Assembly: GCF_009650435.1 (NCBI RefSeq)
Contig: NZ_VVIP01000047.1
Coordinates: 62,001 to 126,000, forward strand
DNA from: Foetidibacter luteolus
GTDB taxonomy: Bacteria > Bacteroidota > Bacteroidia > Chitinophagales > Chitinophagaceae
DNA: 64,000 bases
Direction: 5' to 3'
Part shown: positions 51,273 to 60,095 of the stretch, in pieces
Position numbering within the stretch: the stretch's first letter is position 1
Layout: each line of letters opens with the position of its first letter
The notes under the pieces: generated by a model
What the model was told of the DNA's origin: nothing
Seen by the model: only the letters and a program-made list of their open reading frames with translations
Database searches by the model: none
Made by a program: the position numbers and the translations under genes

Positions 51273-53240
51273 ATGATTGCAATGAAAGTACCGGTAAGAA
51301 CATCGCTTCTGTTTTTTACGTTATTCCTTCTCTTTCAAACATTCTCTTTTGCTCAAATCAGTGTGCCGAAAGTATTTGGAGACAGCATGGTTTTACAAAG
51401 AGGTGTCAAAATTCCTGTTTGGGGAAATTCAACTCCCGGTGCAATTATCGTTGCGAAACTTGGTAATGTACGGGCAACAACAAAAGCCGATGGTAAAGGA
51501 AGATGGCAAATCAGGTTTCCGGTATTTAAAGCAGGCGGTCCTTATGTGCTTGAGCTTTCTGAACCGGGTAACCCAGGTACGAAAATAAAGCTCAAAGGAA
51601 TTTTGATTGGCGATGTATGGGTTGCTTCAGGCCAGTCAAACATGGAATGGCAGGTGCAACAGGCAAAAGACGCCGGTAAAGAAATTGCGAATGCCAATTT
51701 TCCGCAAATACGTTTTCTTGTTGTTGAGCAGGATAAACAACTAAAACCTCAGCCTGATATTCGTGGCGGCAGATGGAAAGTTTGCGATTCTGTAAATGTA
51801 AAGGAATGTTCAGCGGTTGCCTACTTTTTTGCCCGTAAAATACATCATGATCAAAATGTTCCGATAGGTATTATTCAAAGCACCTGGGGCGGAACACCTG
51901 TAGAAGCATGGACGAGCCGCGACATGTTGCTTACATCCCCCATTACCAAAACAAGAGTACTCAGTAATGACACGCTTAGCCTTGATCAGAAAGATTTTGT
52001 AACCGATAGCTTGAACTGGGTACGCATTTGGAATATTGTTTACAATCCCCAGAATAATACAGATAAAATAGTTCCGGCCAAAGAATATAATGATGCTGAG
52101 TGGACTACTATCGAAATGCCTAATGTGCTAAAGGATTTTGGAATTGGTTATTATGAAGGAATGGTTTGGCTAAGAAAAAAAATCATATTGCCTGAATCAT
52201 TTAATCAAAAAGATTTAACCATCAACCTTGGACATCCCGAAATGAACTATTCGCTTTATTTCAATGGCGAAGAAATTTGCAGGAATATCTGGAATGCCAA
52301 TGCCACTCATTCTTATACTGTTCCTGCACGTTTGGTACAGCATGGGGAAAATATTATTGCAGTAAGAGTAGCCATGATGTGGGGCGGTGGTGGATTAAAT
52401 CCTCCTGCGGAAGATCTTTATATTGCCGGTGGTGCTTCTAAAATTTCTTTAGCGGGAAAATGGTTGTATAAGAAAGATATTGAAACCGCTTTTCCAAAAA
52501 TACTCAACTATCAATATTATCCAACGGTACTTTTCAATGCGATGATTAACCCGCTGATTCCCTATGGCATTAAGGGATTTATCTGGTACCAGGGGGAATC
52601 GAATGCTGGCGCAGCTTATAATTACAGAAAACTATTTCCTATGCTGATCACAGACTGGCGCCAACGCTGGCAGCAGGGAAATCTTCCCTTTTTGTTTGCG
52701 CAGTTAGCCAATTACATGAAAACAAAACCACTTCCATCTGAAAGTGAATGGGCCGAATTGAGGGAAGCGCAAACACTTGCACTGTCTCTTCCTAATACAG
52801 GTATGGCTTGCATCATAGATATTGGCGAAGCGAATGATATCCATCCAAAAAACAAACAGGAAGTTGGCCGCCGGCTGGCTTTAATTGCTGATAAACTCGT
52901 GTATAAAGAAGATTGCATCGCATCTGGCCCGGTCTATAAAAGTTTTAGGAAAGATGGGAATCGTATCCGGATCAGTTTTACCAATACAGGCAAAGGCCTT
53001 TTAGCAAAACATGGAAAGGAATTGACAGGTTTTGCCATTGCGGGTAATGACAAACAATTTCATTGGGCAAAGGCAATCATTAAAGGAAATGAAGTGATTG
53101 TTTCCTGTGATAAAGTTGCCGGGCCACTTGCTGTTAGATATGCCTGGGCCGATAATCCGGAATGTAACCTCGTAAATGATGAAGGATTGCCCGCTGCCCC
53201 TTTCAGAACAGATGAATGGAAAGGCATCACTCAAAAATAA
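51273..53240 (+). CDS. SASA-family acetylesterase (sialate O-acetylesterase-like, probable polysaccharide acetylesterase)
   Basis: SGNH-type esterase that removes O-acetyl groups. 655 residues with signal peptide ending TFSFAQ. A short N-terminal beta domain (PKVFGDSMVLQRGVKIPVWG) precedes the catalytic domain with Ser122 in VASGQSNMEWQV, then a galactose-binding-like insertion about 235-390 (MVWLRKKIILPE; NLGHPEMNYSLYFNGEEI), and the rest of the esterase (GFIWYQGESNAG; Asp/His in NDIHPKNKQEVGRRLA). The family name mentions sialate, but in a xyloglucan locus the likely target is acetyl on galactosyl or glucosyl residues. Two in-frame ATGs (51273, 51282) are possible. Confidence 0.88.
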   Translation: MIAMKVPVRTSLLFFTLFLLFQTFSFAQISVPKVFGDSMVLQRGVKIPVWGNSTPGAIIVAKLGNVRATTKADGKGRWQIRFPVFKAGGPYVLELSEPGNPGTKIKLKGILIGDVWVASGQSNMEWQVQQAKDAGKEIANANFPQIRFLVVEQDKQLKPQPDIRGGRWKVCDSVNVKECSAVAYFFARKIHHDQNVPIGIIQSTWGGTPVEAWTSRDMLLTSPITKTRVLSNDTLSLDQKDFVTDSLNWVRIWNIVYNPQNNTDKIVPAKEYNDAEWTTIEMPNVLKDFGIGYYEGMVWLRKKIILPESFNQKDLTINLGHPEMNYSLYFNGEEICRNIWNANATHSYTVPARLVQHGENIIAVRVAMMWGGGGLNPPAEDLYIAGGASKISLAGKWLYKKDIETAFPKILNYQYYPTVLFNAMINPLIPYGIKGFIWYQGESNAGAAYNYRKLFPMLITDWRQRWQQGNLPFLFAQLANYMKTKPLPSESEWAELREAQTLALSLPNTGMACIIDIGEANDIHPKNKQEVGRRLALIADKLVYKEDCIASGPVYKSFRKDGNRIRISFTNTGKGLLAKHGKELTGFAIAGNDKQFHWAKAIIKGNEVIVSCDKVAGPLAVRYAWADNPECNLVNDEGLPAAPFRTDEWKGITQK

Positions 53241-53284
53241 AATGAAAGTTCAACCTGCATTATCATAGTTCATAATAAAAAAAT

Positions 53285-54916
53285 ATGAAAGCGAAAGTAT
53301 TCGTAGCTGCTTGTATCCTGTTTTGTCATTCACTAATGGCCCAGAATTATCCATCTCCTGTGAGAGAAAATGAGGAAACTGTTGAGAAAGGAAAATTTAA
53401 ACCTGAATGGCAGTCGTTACAGGAATATAAAGTACCTGAATGGTTCAGGAATGCAAAGTTCGGTATATGGGCGCACTGGGGGCCGCAGTGTCAACCGGAA
53501 CAAGGTGATTGGTATGGCAGGTTTATGTATAACGAGGGTAGTGAGCAATATAAATGGCATGTGGCTCATTACGGGCATCCTTCAAAGGCCGGGTTTAAAG
53601 ATGTGATTAATGATTGGAAAGCCCAAAACTGGGATCCGGAAAAACTGGTAGCGCTCTATAAACGTACAGGCGCCCAGTATTTCTTTGCCATGGCCAATCA
53701 TCACGACAATCTTGATTTGTGGGACAGTAAATACCAGCAATGGAATTCAGTTCGCACAGGCCCCAAAAAAGATATTGTTGCAGCCTGGGCAAAAGCAGCA
53801 AAAAAATACCAGCTTCCTTTTGGGTTAAGTGTTCATGCAGCACATGCATGGACGTGGTTTGAAACGGCACAGCGTTCAGACAAGAATGGCCCATTCGCAG
53901 GCATTCCTTACGATGGAAAATTGACAAAGGTTGATAGCAAAGGAACCTGGTGGGAGGGGCTTGACCCGCAGGAGTTGTATGCGCAAAACCACCATCTCAG
54001 TACAGGAAGCGAAGACATTACATCTTTGTGGAATCAGTGGTATTGGGACAACGGCGCTTCGATTCCTTCACAGGAATATTGCCAGAAGTTTTACAACCGG
54101 ACAATGGATCTGATCAATCAGTATAACCCTGACCTGCTTTATTTTGATGATTCAGGTCTTCCTCTTTATCCTGTAAGCGATGCCGGTTTAAAGATTGCTG
54201 CGCATTATTACAATCGTTACATGGCAACACATAACGGAAAACTTGAAGCGGTGCTGTTTGGCAAAGTGCTAACAGATGAACAAAAAAAATGTATGGTTTG
54301 GGATGTTGAACGCGGAGCGCCTGATAAAGTGCAGGCTTTGCCCTGGCAAACATGCACCTGTATAGGGGATTGGCATTACGATAGAAATGTGTATGAACAA
54401 AACCGTTACAAATCGGCAGCGTCTGTTATACGCATGCTCGTGGATATTGTCAGCAAAAATGGCAATATGTTGTTGAATATTCCGATTCGTGGTGATGGTT
54501 CAATAGATGAGAAAGAGATAAAAATATTAGAGGACATAACAGCGTGGATGGATATTAACAAAGAAAGCATTTTTGATACACGTCCCTGGAAGATTTATGG
54601 CGAGGGGCCTGCGGTAGATGCTTCTAATCCCTTGAGTGGATCGGGTTTTAATGAAGGTAAAGTGCAGTTGTCAGAAAAAGATATCCGCTATAACCAGAAG
54701 GGGAAAGTATTATACGCCACGGTATTGGGTACACCGGGAGAAAACATAACATTAACGGCTTTAGGCAAAACAAAAGCCAATGGCAACGTAAAGCGGATTG
54801 AAGTACTGGGAAGTAAAGAAAAGATTTCATGGAAACAAAATGCTGAATCGCTGTTGATTCAGAAACCCAACAAAATACCGAATAAGATAGCAGTGGTGTT
54901 TAAAATTTACCTGTAA
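53285..54916 (+). CDS. GH29 alpha-L-fucosidase
   Basis: Releases terminal alpha-L-fucose, as found on fucogalacto-xyloglucan side chains. 543 residues, signal peptide MKAKVFVAACILFCHSLMAQ. GH29 landmarks: KFGIWAHWGPQCQPEQGDWY, YFFAMANHHDNLDLW, the nucleophile region PDLLYFDDSGLPLYP (D288 most likely), VRGAPDK-like EKGAP segment, and DIVSKNGNMLLNIPIRGDGS, followed by a C-terminal beta domain. The gene is a paralogue of the partial GH29 at 62527. It is 45 bases after the esterase gene, consistent with one operon. Confidence 0.93.
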   Translation: MKAKVFVAACILFCHSLMAQNYPSPVRENEETVEKGKFKPEWQSLQEYKVPEWFRNAKFGIWAHWGPQCQPEQGDWYGRFMYNEGSEQYKWHVAHYGHPSKAGFKDVINDWKAQNWDPEKLVALYKRTGAQYFFAMANHHDNLDLWDSKYQQWNSVRTGPKKDIVAAWAKAAKKYQLPFGLSVHAAHAWTWFETAQRSDKNGPFAGIPYDGKLTKVDSKGTWWEGLDPQELYAQNHHLSTGSEDITSLWNQWYWDNGASIPSQEYCQKFYNRTMDLINQYNPDLLYFDDSGLPLYPVSDAGLKIAAHYYNRYMATHNGKLEAVLFGKVLTDEQKKCMVWDVERGAPDKVQALPWQTCTCIGDWHYDRNVYEQNRYKSAASVIRMLVDIVSKNGNMLLNIPIRGDGSIDEKEIKILEDITAWMDINKESIFDTRPWKIYGEGPAVDASNPLSGSGFNEGKVQLSEKDIRYNQKGKVLYATVLGTPGENITLTALGKTKANGNVKRIEVLGSKEKISWKQNAESLLIQKPNKIPNKIAVVFKIYL

Positions 54917-55075
54917 ATAAATATTTTTTTAGATAGCAAAGGCTGGCTCCTGTATGAAGTATGGCTGTTACACAGCCCGAAAACAATAAAACTTTAAATC
55001 ATGAGAGTTTTGAAGAGGCGTTTAGAAAATGCAATTCTTTTGGGACGAGTATTAAACAATTAAAACGATACTAAA

Positions 55076-56002
55076 ATGTTTAAGCGGATGCATGTTGCTC
55101 AAATAGGCATTTTATGCTTTGCTCTTCTCGTTGGCAAGGCCACCCGGGCGCAGGAAAAACCTTCATTAGCTGAAGATAAAACTGCCTTTGACAATCCGCC
55201 AACCGGTTTCAGGGAGAAGCGTGAAAGTATTGCTCACGGTACTGTTGCTACTGTTCAGTATGACTCCAAAACGCTGTCTGTACGTCGGGAAATGCTGGTT
55301 TACACACCTCCCGGTTATTCACCGGGTAGAAAGTACCCGGTGATTTATTTATTGCATGGGCTCAATTCCGGTGCTGGTCAATGGCCATACTGGGTCCGTG
55401 CTGATTACATCATTGATAATTTGGTGGCCGAGGATAAAATTGGGCCCGTGATTATGGTTTTTCCTAATTGTAATACCAATGTAACTGTGTCCAATCCCAA
55501 GCCGGATGAACAGGAAGAACGAAAAGCTGGCTTTAAGGGTTACGGCAAATCTTTCGAAAACGATTTGCTCAGCGATATTATCTCTTATATTGAATCTCAC
55601 TATTCGGTTTATACTGACCGCGAACATCGTGCCCTCGCAGGGTTGTCCATGGGCGGCGGACAATCGCTGAATATCGGTCTTTCGCATATTGATACTTTTG
55701 CTTATGTCGGTGGATTTTCGTCGGCGCCGAATACCAATCAGTTCGGTGGCCTTTCTGACATCAAACTGTTGCCGGATTTGGCAGCAGCCAAAAAGAATCT
55801 CAAAGTACTATGGCTTGGATGCGGTAGTAAGGATGGATTGTTCAGGGTCAGCCAGCAGGTACACCAATACCTCAAAGAACAGGATGTGCCGCATGTATGG
55901 TACGTGGATGACAATGCTCACGACGATACCGAGTGGGCAAATAACCTGTATTTTTTCGCACAGCATATTTTCAGATCACGCAAGGGAAACGAAACATTTT
56001 GA
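55076..56002 (+). CDS. CE1-like/esterase D family exported esterase
   Basis: Alpha/beta-hydrolase of 308 residues, signal peptide to about ATRAQ. Motifs: RREMLVYTPPGYSPGRKYPV, the oxyanion segment YLLHGLNSGAGQW, the nucleophile elbow GLSMGGGQS (Ser191), LWLGCGSKDGLF (acid region), and a final histidine in DDNAHDDTEW. This is the CE1/feruloyl-acetyl xylan esterase pattern. In this locus it would remove acyl groups from plant glycans and complement the SASA esterase. The exact acyl group is not deducible. Confidence 0.88.
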   Translation: MFKRMHVAQIGILCFALLVGKATRAQEKPSLAEDKTAFDNPPTGFREKRESIAHGTVATVQYDSKTLSVRREMLVYTPPGYSPGRKYPVIYLLHGLNSGAGQWPYWVRADYIIDNLVAEDKIGPVIMVFPNCNTNVTVSNPKPDEQEERKAGFKGYGKSFENDLLSDIISYIESHYSVYTDREHRALAGLSMGGGQSLNIGLSHIDTFAYVGGFSSAPNTNQFGGLSDIKLLPDLAAAKKNLKVLWLGCGSKDGLFRVSQQVHQYLKEQDVPHVWYVDDNAHDDTEWANNLYFFAQHIFRSRKGNETF

Positions 56003-56112
56003 ATATAGAGTAAATCGGTTTGACCAATCTGGCAATAAAACGAAGAGGCTTTATCTATGATGAATTTACACTTTACATAATAACCTTCCATACATAATCA
56101 AATTTTTCAATT

Positions 56113-57021
56113 ATGAACAAGACTTATTCACGTCGCAATGTTTTGAAAAACCTTGCAGGTAGTGCGGCACTGCTTTCCACAGGTGTACTGCTGCCGGGAG
56201 CAGTGCGTGCAGAACTGGAAAAGGAACAATTTAAGGAAGAATTTCTGTGGCTGAAACTGAAGGGAAATGTCAACCACTCGGTATGCAAATGGTGCTATCC
56301 AAACATTCCGCTCGAGGAGTTGTGTAAGGTGGCAAAAGACATGGGGTTGTCGTCAATCGAGCTCCAGGGTCCTGAGGAATGGCCAACCATCAAAAAGTAC
56401 GGACTCACTTGCGCAATGCCCTGGGGTGCCGGGAAAGGAATTGAGAATGGCTGGAACAACCCGGATTTGCACGATGAGCTTTTGGCTTCTTTTGAAGATA
56501 TTATTCCCAGGGCCGCCAACGCCGGGCTTGACAAGATCATCACGTTCTCTGGCAACCGCAAAGGCATGAGCGATGAACAGGGCTTAGAGAATTGCGCTTT
56601 GGGCTTAAAGCGCCTGATGAAAACAGCAGAGAAATACAAGGTCACAGTAACAATGGAATTGCTAAACAGTAAGGTTAATCATAAAGACTATCAGTGCGAC
56701 CACACGAAGTGGGGCGTTGAACTGGCGAAACGGATCGGCTCCGAACAGTTTAAATTGCTCTACGATATTTATCATATGCAGATCATGGAAGGCGATGTGA
56801 TTGCTACCATCAAAGAATACCATCCTTACATTTCGCACTATCATACAGGTGGAGTTCCCGGTCGCAATGAGATTGACGAAACGCAGGAATTGAACTATCC
56901 TGCCATTATAAAAGCTATTGTAGAAACAGGATATAAAGGATTTGTAGGGCAGGAGTTTATACCGAAACACAAAGAACCATTGGTTTCCCTGGGAAAAAGT
57001 ATTGAGATCTGTGATGTTTGA
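56113..57021 (+). CDS. Tat-exported sugar isomerase/epimerase-like TIM barrel
   Basis: 302 residues of the AP-endonuclease-2-like TIM-barrel fold (hydroxypyruvate isomerase/xylose isomerase-like). The N-terminus has a twin-arginine motif, SRRNVLKN, followed by a hydrophobic stretch, so export in folded form is likely. Metal-binding residues are visible in TVTMELLNSK (Glu), LLYDIYHMQI (Asp, His), ISHYHTGGVPGRNE and FVGQEFIPKH (Glu). The substrate is unknown. Such proteins are frequent in Bacteroidota PULs next to glycosidases, sometimes acting on 3-keto sugars, which is inference here. Confidence 0.85.
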   Translation: MNKTYSRRNVLKNLAGSAALLSTGVLLPGAVRAELEKEQFKEEFLWLKLKGNVNHSVCKWCYPNIPLEELCKVAKDMGLSSIELQGPEEWPTIKKYGLTCAMPWGAGKGIENGWNNPDLHDELLASFEDIIPRAANAGLDKIITFSGNRKGMSDEQGLENCALGLKRLMKTAEKYKVTVTMELLNSKVNHKDYQCDHTKWGVELAKRIGSEQFKLLYDIYHMQIMEGDVIATIKEYHPYISHYHTGGVPGRNEIDETQELNYPAIIKAIVETGYKGFVGQEFIPKHKEPLVSLGKSIEICDV

Positions 57022-57331
57022 TTTTTCAAGAGCGGAATTTTGCATATTTACTTTCTAACATCATTACCGCCGGTATGTTTTGTATTTCTTCCAGCCATTT
57101 TATTATTTGGAGATTAATAAGGCTATTTAAAAATGAGATATTTCAAGTCATGCATTTTTTGTGATAATACTCAATTACCTGCATCCTACATTAATGAAAA
57201 GAATTCTGGGAAGTGTTTTAGTTCGCTGGGTGGTACACCACGAATCATGGCGTAGGTTTGATAAGAAGCTTTGTGTAAACACACTGAAATCAGGAACACA
57301 CTGAATAAATTAAATGGTTAACTGAAAAGAT
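57022..57331. other. Intergenic region, possible tiny reading frame
   Basis: AT-rich 310-base gap. A 36-codon frame (57194-57304, MKRILGSVLVRWVVHHESWR...) has no recognisable similarity and is probably chance. No repeat of the A or B families is present. Confidence 0.4.
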
Positions 57332-57862
57332 ATGAACACTCAAAATGCTGTAAGAACACATCTTTTTTTAATGATTTTAATATTAGTTACAAGTGTGTCA
57401 AAGTCCCAGACTGCAAGCACCTTTAAACTGGTCAGCTCAGCTTTCGAAGATGGGAAACCGATCCCTGCTAAATATACATGTGATGGCTCAAATATATCGC
57501 CACCACTTAGTTGGATGGGAATTCCTCAAAAAACGAAAAGCTTCGCTATAATTATGGATGATCCGGATGCACCAATGGGTACCTGGGTACATTGGGTAAT
57601 TTATAATATACCGGGCACAGTAACTGGTCTTAAAGAGAACCTAACCGTCCAAATTAAAGCGACAGATGGTTTGAATAGTTGGAATCAAAAGGGATACAAC
57701 GGTCCTTGCCCCTCGTATGGAACGCATCAGTATAATTTCAAATTATTTGCCCTGGATGAAACTTTAACCTTAAAAGATGGGATGATCAAAGCTGAGCTTC
57801 TGGAGGCGATGAAAGGTCATATACTTAGTGAGACTACATTAACCGGCCTATTCCGGAATTAA
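57332..57862 (+). CDS. YbhB/YbcL-type PEBP protein, exported
   Basis: 176 residues with a signal peptide (MILILVTSVSKSQ). Phosphatidylethanolamine-binding/Raf-kinase-inhibitor-like family: CDGSNISPPLSWMG, the DPDAP motif in MDDPDAPMGTWVHWVIYNIP, and the GxHxY motif in CPSYGTHQYNFKLFALD. Bacterial members bind small anionic ligands; the physiological role is mostly unknown. It is an unexpected passenger in a glycan locus and sits beside a degraded gene, so the interval may be a recombination scar. Confidence 0.92.
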   Translation: MNTQNAVRTHLFLMILILVTSVSKSQTASTFKLVSSAFEDGKPIPAKYTCDGSNISPPLSWMGIPQKTKSFAIIMDDPDAPMGTWVHWVIYNIPGTVTGLKENLTVQIKATDGLNSWNQKGYNGPCPSYGTHQYNFKLFALDETLTLKDGMIKAELLEAMKGHILSETTLTGLFRN

Positions 57863-57869
57863 TAAATTG

Positions 57870-58137
57870 ATCGAGTTCAAATCAGGCAGACAATTAAAAG
57901 AATTGACGGCAGTAAAATAGCTGTGGACACTCCGAATACAAAGATTGATTACCTAATGAAACTGGCAAGAGTACCGGCGCAGCAGTTTCTGTTTTGATAT
58001 TCAAAAGAATATTCCCTTTTGAGACCAACAACGGCAATAGCGAAAGTATTTTTAAACAGCTATTAGGTTATAGCATTGGTAATATTTTTGCACCGTGGCG
58101 TTGGGATAACTATATTCCATATGCCCAAAAGAATTAA
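57870..58137 (+). pseudogene. Remnant of a class C beta-lactamase-like serine hydrolase gene
   Basis: One frame gives RQTIKRIDGSKI, VDTPNTKIDYLMKLARV and then stops; from the adjacent frame the reading continues TGAAVSVLIFK, resembling the serine hydrolase N-terminus (IDxLM..A.VxGAAVSV). About 60 bases on, FKQLLGYSIGNIFAPWRWDN and YIPYAQKN end at a stop (58135-58137), resembling a family C-terminus. The catalytic core is missing: internal deletion plus frameshift. Family assignment is tentative. Confidence 0.5.
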
Positions 58138-58243
58138 CGTTGCTAACATACAGTGCTTAAACGAACGCCGCCAGGAATCGTTTCCCCTTACAATAGCTGA
58201 TGAAAGCACAGTAATTAAGGCAGCCAATAACTAAAGAATTAAA

Positions 58244-60052
58244 ATGAAGCTTTTCCAAATAAGAGTTTTAAAAAACCGAATGCTGCTGAGTTTATTTTTC
58301 TTTCTGTTAATAGGTAATGCGGATGGCCAGACTGCAATGATAAATGTTCAAGGCAGGAACACGATAAGTTTAAATGGTGATTGGAATGTTATTATTGACC
58401 CTGCCGGGGTTGGAGAATGGCAACAGGTATGGCGTGAACAAAAGCCTCAAAAGAAAACAGATTTTTTTGAATATTCCTTTGATAATGGGCCTGTGCTAAA
58501 AGTGCCGGCAGATTTTAATACCCAGATGAGTGAACTGACTTTTTTTGAAGGCACCGTTTGGTACAGGAAAAAATTTCATTATACTCTTCAGCCCGCGAAA
58601 AGGTTGTTCCTTCACTTTGGCGCCGTAAATTATTTGGCAGATGTGTACCTGAACGGCGAAAAACTGGGCCACCATGAAGGTGGCTTCACGCCCTTCCAGT
58701 TCGAAATAACAAACATGGTAAGAAGCGGCTTTAACAGTATTGTGGTAAAAGCCAATAATGCACGTCAAAAAAATGGGCTGCCCGGCCTGGGGTACGACTG
58801 GTTTAACTATGGCGGTATTACCCGTGACGTAAATCTTATAGAAACCGGCAAAACCTATATTAAAGATTATTCCATTCAATTGCAGAAAGGGAGCATTGAT
58901 ACTGTTGCCGGGTGGGTTTTGCTTGATGGTCTGCATTCGCGGCAAAAGGTTGAAATAAGCATCCCTGAATTGGGCATTCAATACAAGGCTGTCAGCAATG
59001 ATGAGGGCTTAGCGCCTGTTTACATTTCATCGAAGTTTACATTATGGTCGCCGGGGCAACCCAAACTGTACAAGGTAATTGTCAAAATCCAAACAGATTC
59101 CGTTGCGGAATACATTGGTTTCAGGAGTATTGAAACAAAAGAAGGGAAAGTTTTGCTGAACAATAAACCGGTTTTTCTGAAAGCGGTAAATATTCACGAA
59201 GAAAACCCTTACAAAAAAGCAAGGGCTAATTCAAAACAGGACGCCTTGTTGTTGTTAAGTGCGGCTAAAGAGCTGGGCTGTAACCTTGTCCGCTTGGCAC
59301 ATTACCCGCACAATGAACACATGGTACGCGAAGCGGAACGGATGGGGCTGATGGTTTGGAGTGAACTGCCGGTTTATCAGCATATTGATTTTACAGATAG
59401 CGCTGTTCCTGCTAAAATGGGGGCAATGCTGGGGGAGATGGTACAAAGGGATAAAAACCGTTGCGGCATAATAGTCTGGGGCCTTTCCAACGAAACTTAC
59501 CCAGGGGCGTCAAATAGAAGTAATGCACTGGTTGAACTCACTAAAAGGTGCAGGGGCTTAGATTCTGCCCGGTTAATTGCGCATGTTATTAACTCCCACA
59601 AATACCAGGGTAATACTTTTGAAGTTTGGGATACTTTGTACCAGTATTCAGATATTGTGGCCGTCAATGAATATGCCGGGTGGTATATGCCCTGGCAGGG
59701 AAAACCATCGGATACCAAATGGAAAATAACCTGTCACGACAAGCCGGTGTTTATTTCTGAGTTTGGTGGCGAAGCATTGTACGGCAGCAAATACGGGCGG
59801 GCAGATGAAGCTGCGAACTGGAGAGAAGAATACCAGGAAAAAATTTATAAAGACCAGTTGGAAATGTTTGCCACCATTCCCAACTTAGCCGGTGTGTGTC
59901 CCTGGTTGCTGTTTGACTACCGGTCACTCAGCAGGTTGCACCCTGTTTATCAGCAAGGGTATAACAGGAAAGGCCTGTTGTCAGAAAAAGGAAATAAAAA
60001 GAAAGCATGGCATATAATGAAAGCGTACTACGCTGCAAAGGAGAAACTGTAA
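58244..60052 (+). CDS. GH2 glycosidase, probable beta-glucuronidase
   Basis: 602 residues, signal peptide to about NADGQ. Sugar-binding domain (VWYRKKFHYTLQPAKRLFLH; NYLADVYLNGEKLGHHEGG), immunoglobulin-like domain, and TIM barrel. Acid/base is E417 in IVWGLSNETYP and nucleophile E506 in VFISEFGGEAL. The C-terminal YNRKGLLSEKG has N574-R-K576 aligned with the NxK carboxylate-recognition motif of beta-glucuronidases (GNKKGIF in E. coli). VNEYAGWYMPW also resembles that group. Alternative: beta-galactosidase that retained the motif. In this locus it might act on uronic-acid-bearing side chains. Confidence 0.88.
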   Translation: MKLFQIRVLKNRMLLSLFFFLLIGNADGQTAMINVQGRNTISLNGDWNVIIDPAGVGEWQQVWREQKPQKKTDFFEYSFDNGPVLKVPADFNTQMSELTFFEGTVWYRKKFHYTLQPAKRLFLHFGAVNYLADVYLNGEKLGHHEGGFTPFQFEITNMVRSGFNSIVVKANNARQKNGLPGLGYDWFNYGGITRDVNLIETGKTYIKDYSIQLQKGSIDTVAGWVLLDGLHSRQKVEISIPELGIQYKAVSNDEGLAPVYISSKFTLWSPGQPKLYKVIVKIQTDSVAEYIGFRSIETKEGKVLLNNKPVFLKAVNIHEENPYKKARANSKQDALLLLSAAKELGCNLVRLAHYPHNEHMVREAERMGLMVWSELPVYQHIDFTDSAVPAKMGAMLGEMVQRDKNRCGIIVWGLSNETYPGASNRSNALVELTKRCRGLDSARLIAHVINSHKYQGNTFEVWDTLYQYSDIVAVNEYAGWYMPWQGKPSDTKWKITCHDKPVFISEFGGEALYGSKYGRADEAANWREEYQEKIYKDQLEMFATIPNLAGVCPWLLFDYRSLSRLHPVYQQGYNRKGLLSEKGNKKKAWHIMKAYYAAKEKL

Positions 60053-60095
60053 ATTCGCCATCCACTTAACTTGAATAAAGAAATAAAAACCTGGT

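Noticed and set aside
51273..53240. Sialic acid metabolism suggested by the sialate O-acetylesterase family name
   Set aside because: No sialidase, NanA or related gene is present; the glycan context points to plant polysaccharide deacetylation.
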